Source: an uncultured Flavobacteriales bacterium
Lineage (GTDB): Bacteria; Bacteroidota; Bacteroidia; Flavobacteriales_D; Parvicellaceae
DNA length: 17,541 nt
NCBI GenBank assembly: GCA_938084875.1
Contig: CALKFX010000052.1
Span: forward strand, 1 to 17,541
Direction: 5' to 3'
Shown here one piece after another: positions 7,644 to 13,423 of the stretch. The translations under genes were made by a program, and so were the position numbers. The notes beneath the pieces are model-generated. The model was not told where the DNA came from. It ran no database searches and saw only the letters and a list, made by a program, of their open reading frames with translations. The stretch's first letter is position 1, and each line of letters begins with the position of its first letter.

Positions 7644-8381
7644 TTAAATACTAAAAATTAAAATTCCCGTAATTATTCCAGCTGAAATAGTGAGAATATT
7701 TTTAATTTTTCCCTTTGAGTTATGATGGTCTTCAAATATCAATAAAGTAGTGATATGTAGTAGCATTCCACAAGAAATAGCTAATAAGTTCAAGGAAAAC
7801 CCTTTAAAAAAATCAATATTAACTATGAGCTCTCCAACAATTCCACCCAAAGGGCTGGAAGCTGCAAACAATATAAGAAAAATAAACTTTTTTAAATAAC
7901 TTGAATTAATGCTATTCAAAAAAATAATCAATACTGCAGCAATAGGTAATTTATGGATAAGAATTGCAGATAGGTAAATGGCGGAAAAGGAGCTATCGAT
8001 ATTGGTAATTGTATGCTGGTGAACCGACGATTCAAAAGTATTTATTGGCATTCCTTCAATGAAGGAATGAATCGCTAATCCAATGAAAATAACTATTAAT
8101 TCTTTATTAGAAATTTCACCATGAAGATGCACATGCCCATGTTCAATACCTTTGGAAAGAAGTTCAAGAAGTATTTGAATTATAAATCCTGCCAACAAGT
8201 AATAGCCAAGTTTATGATTGTGATATGAAAATAGTTCTGGTAAAACATGAGTACATAAAAGTGTCAGTACTAAAGCCACACTAAAAGAAATTATTACTGG
8301 CTTAAATTTTTCAATTTTTTTGTAAAGAATTTCTGTTAAAACCCCAACTATCAATACACTAAAAAATAAAATCTCAATCAT
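7644..8381 (-). CDS. ZIP-family metal transporter
   Basis: Inner-membrane divalent-metal (Zn/Fe) importer-type protein of 245 aa with about eight hydrophobic segments. Likely metal residues are H45 and E49 in THVLPE (TM2), a histidine-rich loop HGHVHLHGE (81-89), H105/E109 in LAIHSFIEGMP (TM4, the HxxxEG signature) and H143 in LIHKLP (TM5, where many ZIPs have HExP). The Lys at 144 in place of Glu also occurs in some bacterial ZIPs and may change metal choice. It starts inside the methyltransferase stop (TAATG, 1-nt overlap) and is followed by the exported protein and the TonB receptor, a layout suited to moving one metal over both membranes. That link is inference. Confidence 0.9.
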   Translation of the reverse strand: MIEILFFSVLIVGVLTEILYKKIEKFKPVIISFSVALVLTLLCTHVLPELFSYHNHKLGYYLLAGFIIQILLELLSKGIEHGHVHLHGEISNKELIVIFIGLAIHSFIEGMPINTFESSVHQHTITNIDSSFSAIYLSAILIHKLPIAAVLIIFLNSINSSYLKKFIFLILFAASSPLGGIVGELIVNIDFFKGFSLNLLAISCGMLLHITTLLIFEDHHNSKGKIKNILTISAGIITGILIFSI

Positions 8382-9121
8382 TAACTAATTTTTTTGGCAC
8401 ATAATATTAATCTACTGCTATTTAGATCATATGGATTCAATTGATAATCCCCATAAATAGAGATAATTTCAAATCCTGAAATTTCAAACATTTGTTTAAA
8501 ATCTTCAATTTTGAAGAGCTGAACTTTTTCCTGAAAATTATAGTTAGCTTCTCCATCTTTAATATCAATCTTTTTAAATACATAATCGTCAATTATTTCT
8601 TTGTAGATGTTAAACCTAATGCCGCTTATATATTTAGTTTCTTTTAATCCATTCATGGTTCTTTTTATTTGTTCGGAATTTAAAAAATCAATAAAAAGTA
8701 ATCCATCTTTGTGAAGGTGATGATGACAAGAATTTAAGACTTTTATATTATCTTCATTTTTTTTAAAATAGCCAAAGCTTGTAAAAAGATTAAATATGTA
8801 ATCGTATTTAGTATTTGTGTCAAAATTTCTCATGTCGGAAATGAAAAATTTTAGATTTTGTTTATTATGGTCGTTAGCTATCGAAATATTTTTAGAAGAA
8901 ATATCTATTCCATGTACTAATTTAAAATGATTACTTAAACTTATTGCATGTCTTCCATTTCCACATCCAAGATCTAAAACTGTATTATTGGATTCTAAAG
9001 ATAAAGTAGAAATAATTGTTTTAATAAAATCACTTGCCTCATTTTTATTTCTTGATTTATAAAGTATGTGGTAGTACTTGGAATTAAACCAATTAATAAA
9101 CCAATCGTCTCTGTTAGTCAT
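8381..9121 (-). CDS. Class I SAM-dependent methyltransferase
   Basis: Soluble Rossmann-fold methyltransferase of 246 aa. Motif I is VLDLGCGNGRH (48-58). The acidic residue binding the SAM ribose is D73 in HGIDIS. Motif II is around KFFISDMRNF, and post-II is YDYIFNLFTSFGYF. The N-terminal WFNSKYYHILYKSRN is a family trait of Bacteroidota copies. The substrate is unknown; nothing in the sequence separates small-molecule from protein targets. It is first gene of the operon that continues to ZIP, the exported protein, the TonB receptor and the PRTase, and it is divergent from siaB. A matching promoter lies directly upstream. Confidence 0.9.
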   Translation of the reverse strand: MTNRDDWFINWFNSKYYHILYKSRNKNEASDFIKTIISTLSLESNNTVLDLGCGNGRHAISLSNHFKLVHGIDISSKNISIANDHNKQNLKFFISDMRNFDTNTKYDYIFNLFTSFGYFKKNEDNIKVLNSCHHHLHKDGLLFIDFLNSEQIKRTMNGLKETKYISGIRFNIYKEIIDDYVFKKIDIKDGEANYNFQEKVQLFKIEDFKQMFEISGFEIISIYGDYQLNPYDLNSSRLILCAKKIS

Positions 9122-9136
9122 GATACTCTAAAATTA

Positions 9137-9171
9137 CAAATGTAAATCTAACATATAATTTATTTTCAAAA
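9137..9171 (-). promoter_or_regulatory. Promoter of the methyltransferase-ZIP-TonB operon
   Basis: On the minus strand TTTTG (9171-9167) is followed after 22 nt by TACATTTG (9144-9137), an exact TAnnTTTG. Predicted transcription start is near 9130, leaving a leader of about 10 nt before ATG 9121. Confidence 0.6.
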
Positions 9172-9177
9172 GCTTTT

Positions 9178-9210
9178 TTTGTCTGTACATTCAACAATTT
9201 ATTATATTTG
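9178..9210 (+). promoter_or_regulatory. Promoter of siaB-siaC
   Basis: TTTG (9178-9181), 21 nt, then TATATTTG (9203-9210), an exact TAnnTTTG. Start of transcription is predicted near 9217, which rules out starts at 9179 and 9212 and selects ATG 9221 with an almost leaderless mRNA. Confidence 0.65.
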
Positions 9211-9220
9211 GATGAAAGAT

Positions 9221-9787
9221 ATGGCTACTAAAACATTTGATTTATATAATTTGATGGAACGAGGTAACGTTCTATTAGCATTCAAGGGCACAGTTACGTC
9301 TGATTTGTTGTCCTCAGTATTTCAAATTATGGAGTCTAAAATGGAAGATTTAAATGACTCTCCAGCTACTAAAAAGAAGGTTTTTAATGTTTTGGTTGAA
9401 TGTCTCCAGAACTTATACCATCATATAGATGATTTTGATAACGAAAATCCCATACTTGAAACCACTCGAGGTGACAAAAAATCAGCTATATTTAGTATAA
9501 GTAGACATGAAGACCATTATAACATTGTAACTGGAAATTTTATTTATCCTAAAAATGTAGATGAAATTACTTCAAAAATAACCCACATAAATTCTCTTGA
9601 TAGAGACCAACTTAAAGCATATTATAAAGAGATTTTAGGTAATGGTAAATTAAGTGAAAAAGGTGGTGGTGGATTAGGATTAATTGATATTGCTAAAAAA
9701 TCTAGAAATAAATTAGGTTATAGCTTCAAGGAGATTGATAAAGATTATTCTTTTTTTACGTTAATAGTTAAAATTTTAAAAAAATAA
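9221..9787 (+). CDS. siaB: SiaB-family serine/threonine protein kinase
   Basis: GHKL-fold protein kinase of the SiaB family (DUF6272), which phosphorylates its partner SiaC. From ATG 9221 it is 188 aa and begins MATKTFDLYNL. The ATP-binding features are an N-box-like helix VECLQNLYHHI (E60, N64) and the glycine-rich loop EKGGGGLGLIDIAKKS (G148-G151, G153). I chose ATG 9221 because the promoter box at 9203-9210 makes upstream in-frame TTG 9179 and ATG 9212 lie before the likely transcription start. It is cytoplasmic with no sensor or membrane segment. Followed after 2 nt by siaC. In Pseudomonas aeruginosa the set also has the PP2C phosphatase SiaA and the diguanylate cyclase SiaD; neither is here. 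Confidence 0.88.
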   Translation: MATKTFDLYNLMERGNVLLAFKGTVTSDLLSSVFQIMESKMEDLNDSPATKKKVFNVLVECLQNLYHHIDDFDNENPILETTRGDKKSAIFSISRHEDHYNIVTGNFIYPKNVDEITSKITHINSLDRDQLKAYYKEILGNGKLSEKGGGGLGLIDIAKKSRNKLGYSFKEIDKDYSFFTLIVKILKK

Positions 9788-9789
9788 AT

Positions 9790-10164
9790 ATGGAAGATTT
9801 AAAACACGAAGGTTCTGCAAAAACACCTGTAGTAGAGTTCAGTTCTAACGGTGAATTATTCCTCAAAGGCAGATCAATTCCTGAAAACTCAATTGAGTTT
9901 TACAAACCCTTAATAGAATGGTTAGAGTCCTATTCTGAATCTCCAAATAGTACAACTGTTTTAAGTGTGCAGTTAGAATATTTTAATACAAGTTCTTCTA
10001 AATGTATTTTGGATGTCTTTAAAAAACTTGAATCAATTTCTGGAAGTGAAATAACTGTCAAATGGCATTATGAAGAAGATGATGAAGATATGTTAGAAGC
10101 GGGTGAAGATTACGAAGCTATAATTGATTTACCCTTCGAGATGATTGAAGTTGAAGAAATATAA
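9790..10164 (+). CDS. siaC: SiaC-family regulatory phosphoprotein
   Basis: Small acidic protein of 124 aa from the DUF1987/SiaC family, substrate of the kinase encoded just before it. The hallmark strand QLEYFNTSSSK is present, and T67 in it corresponds to the threonine that SiaB phosphorylates in P. aeruginosa. The fold is STAS-like. The N-terminal TPVVEFSSNGELFLKGRSIPEN is also typical of the family. In Pseudomonas, unphosphorylated SiaC switches on SiaD to make c-di-GMP; no cyclase is in this window and the output here is unknown. Transcription with siaB is ended by the hairpin at 10186-10215. Confidence 0.9.
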   Translation: MEDLKHEGSAKTPVVEFSSNGELFLKGRSIPENSIEFYKPLIEWLESYSESPNSTTVLSVQLEYFNTSSSKCILDVFKKLESISGSEITVKWHYEEDDEDMLEAGEDYEAIIDLPFEMIEVEEI

Positions 10165-10185
10165 TTTTAAAAATTATTTAATTTT

Positions 10186-10215
10186 AAAGCTGTCTCTGTG
10201 GACAGCTTTTTTTTT
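10186..10215 (+). terminator. Intrinsic terminator after siaC
   Basis: Perfect 9-bp stem AAAGCTGTC / GACAGCTTT with a six-base loop TCTGTG, running into nine consecutive T (10207-10215). It lies 21 nt after the siaC stop and ends only 5 nt before the cmk ATG. Confidence 0.93.
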
Positions 10216-10220
10216 ACTCT

Positions 10221-10910
10221 ATGAAAAAAACCATAATTACATTAGATGGTCATTCTGGTTGTGGAAAAAGTACTCTGGCTAAGTTACTTGCTAAAGAACT
10301 ACATTTTCTATACATTGACACTGGTGCTATGTACAGAGCAATTTCTTTATTTTTTTTAGAATCTAACCAAATTCTTAAAAACGGAAAACTAAACTCAGAT
10401 TTTAAAAACACATTAGAATCTGTGGATATAGACTTTTCAGAACCAAACGAAAATGGAGAAAGTTGGGTGAGATTAAACGGAGAAATTGTTGAGGATAAAA
10501 TAAGGAGTTTTGAAATTTCTAATTTGGTTAGCGATATAAGTAAAAATGCCTTAGTAAGGAAGAAAATGGTTTCAATACAACAATCATATTCAGACATAAG
10601 TAATCTTATAATGGACGGTAGAGATATTGGTTCTGTTGTTTTCCCTAATGCAGACATTAAATTTTGGGTTACAGCATCCGCCGAAAAAAGAGCATACAGA
10701 AGATGGTTAGAGTACAATCAAAAAGGTAAAAATATTTCAATTCAAGAGGTTACTAAAAATATTAACTATAGAGATGAAAATGACCAAAATAGAAAAGTTA
10801 GTCCATTAATAAAACCTAAAAATTCAATAATTATTGACAGTACAGATATGAATATAGAAGAGACATTTGATTTTGCATTAACCCATATTCAAAACTATCT
10901 CAAAAAATAA
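10221..10910 (+). CDS. cmk: Cytidylate kinase
   Basis: Transfers phosphate from ATP to CMP/dCMP in the cytoplasm, part of pyrimidine nucleotide recycling. 229 aa, the usual length. The P-loop is GHSGCGKST (10-18). The CMP-binding stretch is YIDTGAMYRA (31-40), with D33 and R39. The DGRDIGSVVFP segment (132 on) carries R134 and D135, and the lid region has ASAEKRAYRRW. ATG 10221 sits 5 nt after the U-tract of the terminator, so cmk has almost no room for its own leader. Its message must either pass the terminator or start inside it (two TAATTTTA boxes, one base off consensus, lie at about 10162 and 10180). truA follows with a 1-nt gap. Confidence 0.96.
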   Translation: MKKTIITLDGHSGCGKSTLAKLLAKELHFLYIDTGAMYRAISLFFLESNQILKNGKLNSDFKNTLESVDIDFSEPNENGESWVRLNGEIVEDKIRSFEISNLVSDISKNALVRKKMVSIQQSYSDISNLIMDGRDIGSVVFPNADIKFWVTASAEKRAYRRWLEYNQKGKNISIQEVTKNINYRDENDQNRKVSPLIKPKNSIIIDSTDMNIEETFDFALTHIQNYLKK

Positions 10911-10911
10911 A

Positions 10912-11652
10912 TTGGAAAGAATCTTATTTGAAATAGCTTATAACGGAGCCAATTACCACGGTTGGCAAAAGCAAGATAATGCTTCAACAGTTCAAGAAAC
11001 AATTGAGAAAAACTTATCAGTTTTACTTAAATCTAAAATCAATATTATTGGATGTGGTAGAACTGACACTGGTGTTCACGCAGAACAATATTTTTTTCAT
11101 GTTGATATTTCTAAAGATCAAGATTTTGATTCTCTTTTAAACAGACTAAACTTAATGCTTCCCCCAGAAATATTAATTGAAGGCTACGAAATTAAAAATC
11201 TAGATTTTCATGCAAGATTTAGTGCTACAAGTAGGACTTATGAATATAGAATATCTCAAAAAAAAGAACCTTTTTTAAATACTATGTTTAACCACATAAG
11301 TTATAATTTAGATGTTGATTTAATGAATGAGTCGTGCAATAAATTGATAGGTTTTAATGATTTCACATCTTTTAGTAAAGTACATACTGAAGTAAACAAT
11401 TTTAATTGCCATGTTTATGAAGCATTTTGGACAAAAAAAAACCATCAGATTATTTTCACAATAAAAGCCAATAGATTTTTAAGAAATATGGTTCGCGCGA
11501 TTGTAGGAACAATGTTACTTGTCGGAAGAAATAAAATATCTGTACAAGAATTTTCTGATATTATTGCATCTAAAAGTAGATCTTCTGCGGGTCCTTCTGT
11601 AATAGCCAAAGGATTATTTTTAACGAAAGTTGATTACAATAACAATGCATAG
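10912..11652 (+). CDS. truA: tRNA pseudouridine(38-40) synthase TruA
   Basis: Isomerises U38, U39 and U40 in the anticodon arm of tRNAs. 246 aa, normal length. The catalytic aspartate is D52 in GCGRTDTGVHAEQ. Other family marks are YNGANYHGWQKQ at the N-terminus, HARFSATSRTYEYRI, and FLRNMVRAIVGTMLLVG near the C-terminus. The start is TTG 10912: it gives MERILFEIAYNG, fitting the family, and no ATG lies between the cmk stop and the first conserved residues. It is placed 1 nt after the cmk stop, and its end overlaps the ABC transporter start by 8 nt, so the three genes form an operon with likely translational coupling. Confidence 0.96.
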   Translation: MERILFEIAYNGANYHGWQKQDNASTVQETIEKNLSVLLKSKINIIGCGRTDTGVHAEQYFFHVDISKDQDFDSLLNRLNLMLPPEILIEGYEIKNLDFHARFSATSRTYEYRISQKKEPFLNTMFNHISYNLDVDLMNESCNKLIGFNDFTSFSKVHTEVNNFNCHVYEAFWTKKNHQIIFTIKANRFLRNMVRAIVGTMLLVGRNKISVQEFSDIIASKSRSSAGPSVIAKGLFLTKVDYNNNA

Positions 11653-13423
11653 CAATCCAAAAAAAAATTGGGATTCTAAATTGTTTAGAAGAATTATGAG
11701 AGTTTCAAAACCTCATATTCATTTATTAATTTATGGACTATTTTTAACCTTTTCTCTTGCTTTTCTTTCTCCTTTAAGACCCTACATTATAGGAAAACTG
11801 GTTGGAGAATATGTGAGATTATCCGACGAAGAATCTTTGTTTTATGGAGCATTACTGGTGGTAGCAATTTTAATTGTAGAATCTTTAATGTTGATTGCAG
11901 TTTCTTACCTGTCCAGTGACCTTGGCCAAAGAGTAGTTAAGGACCTACGAGATCAGTTGTTTAGACACATTACCAAACTTAAACTTAGATATTTTGATCA
12001 AAAACCGATAGGAATGTTGGTTACTAGATCGGTTAGTGATATGGAAACAATTGCTGAAATATTTTCGCAAGGGATTTTAGTAATAGCTGGTGATTTGCTC
12101 AAATTGACTGGAGTACTTTGTTTCATGTTTTATATCAATTGGAAATTAACTTTTATTGTCCTAATTCCAATCCCTATTCTCTTAATAAGTACTAGGATTT
12201 TTAAGAATGCAATTAAAACCTCATTTCAGGAAGTTAGAAAGCAAATATCTGGTCTTAATTCTTTTGTTCAGGAACATATTACAGGGATGAATATTGTTCA
12301 AATATTTAGTAGGGAAGGTGTGGAGGCTCGAAAATTTAGCAAGATAAACTCTGCTCATAAAAAAGCCCATATAAAAGGAATTATGGCCTATTCAATATTT
12401 TTCCCAGTAGTGGAAATATTAAGTGCAACTTCTGTTGCTTTATTGGTTATATTTTGTATTTGGTCTATTTCCTACGGTGGAGTAGATTATGGTACTGTTA
12501 CAACTGAGATGATGTCGTTTGTACTTTATGTAAATATGCTTTTTAGACCAATTAGAATGTTAGCAGATAGGTTTAATACTCTACAAATGGGAATGGTAGG
12601 TTCGGCTAGAGTTTTTGAGCTTTTAGATACAAAAGAATATATTTTTCAAAATGACCAATTAAAGCCTGAAAGTTTTAATGGAAATATAAAATTTAGTGAT
12701 GTTCATTTTTCTTACGATAATAAAGCATCTGTATTTAAGGGATTAACTTTTGAGGTTAATGCAGGAGAGACAGTTGCCATTGTAGGTCCAACTGGAGCTG
12801 GTAAAACATCTTTAATTAACTTAATTTCTAGATATTATGAGTTTCAAAAAGGAACTATTCTATTGGATGATTTTAATATTAGAAATTTAGATTTAGATGT
12901 TCTAAGATCTAAAATAGCAGTTGTGTTACAAGATGTTTTTCTTTACAATACGTCAATTTTAGAAAACATTACCATAGGGAATAGAAATATTTCTAGAGAG
13001 CAAGTAATAGAGTCAGCTAAAAAAGTTGGAGTTCATGAGTTTATTATGCAATTACCAAATGGGTACGATTTTGAGGTTAAAGAAAGAGGAGGGTTGTTAT
13101 CATCTGGACAGAGACAGATAATTGCGTTTATAAGAGCTTATGTTTATCAACCTCAACTACTTATTCTAGATGAGGCGACATCTTCTATAGATTCATTGTC
13201 CGAAGAATTTATTCAGACCGCAACAGAAGAAATTACAAAGTCTAGAACTTCAATTATAATCGCCCATAGATTATCTACTATTCAAAATGCCGATTGTATT
13301 TTTGTAATGGACCAAGGGCAAATTGTAGAACAGGGAAAACATGGAGAGCTTTTGAAAAAAAAGGGCAAATATTTTGAACTTTATCAAAACCAGTTCATAA
13401 ATCAGAATAGTAATGTAATTTAA
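11645..13423 (+). CDS. MsbA-like ABC exporter, fused membrane and ATPase domains
   Basis: Half-transporter of 592 aa acting as a dimer in the inner membrane. About six membrane helices fill residues 20-305. The ATPase domain has Walker A GPTGAGKTS (381-389), signature LSSGQ (485-489), Walker B LLILDEATSS with D509 and catalytic E510, and the switch H541 in IIAHRLST. The order and layout fit MsbA/BmrA-type lipid or drug exporters; the substrate cannot be read from sequence, and lipid A or phospholipid flipping is only the commonest role of such copies. ATG 11645 (MHSNPKKNW) was chosen over TTG 11630; it overlaps the truA stop by 8 nt. Its stop codon shares bases with the uvrA stop on the other strand. 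Confidence 0.93.
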   Translation: MHSNPKKNWDSKLFRRIMRVSKPHIHLLIYGLFLTFSLAFLSPLRPYIIGKLVGEYVRLSDEESLFYGALLVVAILIVESLMLIAVSYLSSDLGQRVVKDLRDQLFRHITKLKLRYFDQKPIGMLVTRSVSDMETIAEIFSQGILVIAGDLLKLTGVLCFMFYINWKLTFIVLIPIPILLISTRIFKNAIKTSFQEVRKQISGLNSFVQEHITGMNIVQIFSREGVEARKFSKINSAHKKAHIKGIMAYSIFFPVVEILSATSVALLVIFCIWSISYGGVDYGTVTTEMMSFVLYVNMLFRPIRMLADRFNTLQMGMVGSARVFELLDTKEYIFQNDQLKPESFNGNIKFSDVHFSYDNKASVFKGLTFEVNAGETVAIVGPTGAGKTSLINLISRYYEFQKGTILLDDFNIRNLDLDVLRSKIAVVLQDVFLYNTSILENITIGNRNISREQVIESAKKVGVHEFIMQLPNGYDFEVKERGGLLSSGQRQIIAFIRAYVYQPQLLILDEATSSIDSLSEEFIQTATEEITKSRTSIIIAHRLSTIQNADCIFVMDQGQIVEQGKHGELLKKKGKYFELYQNQFINQNSNVI

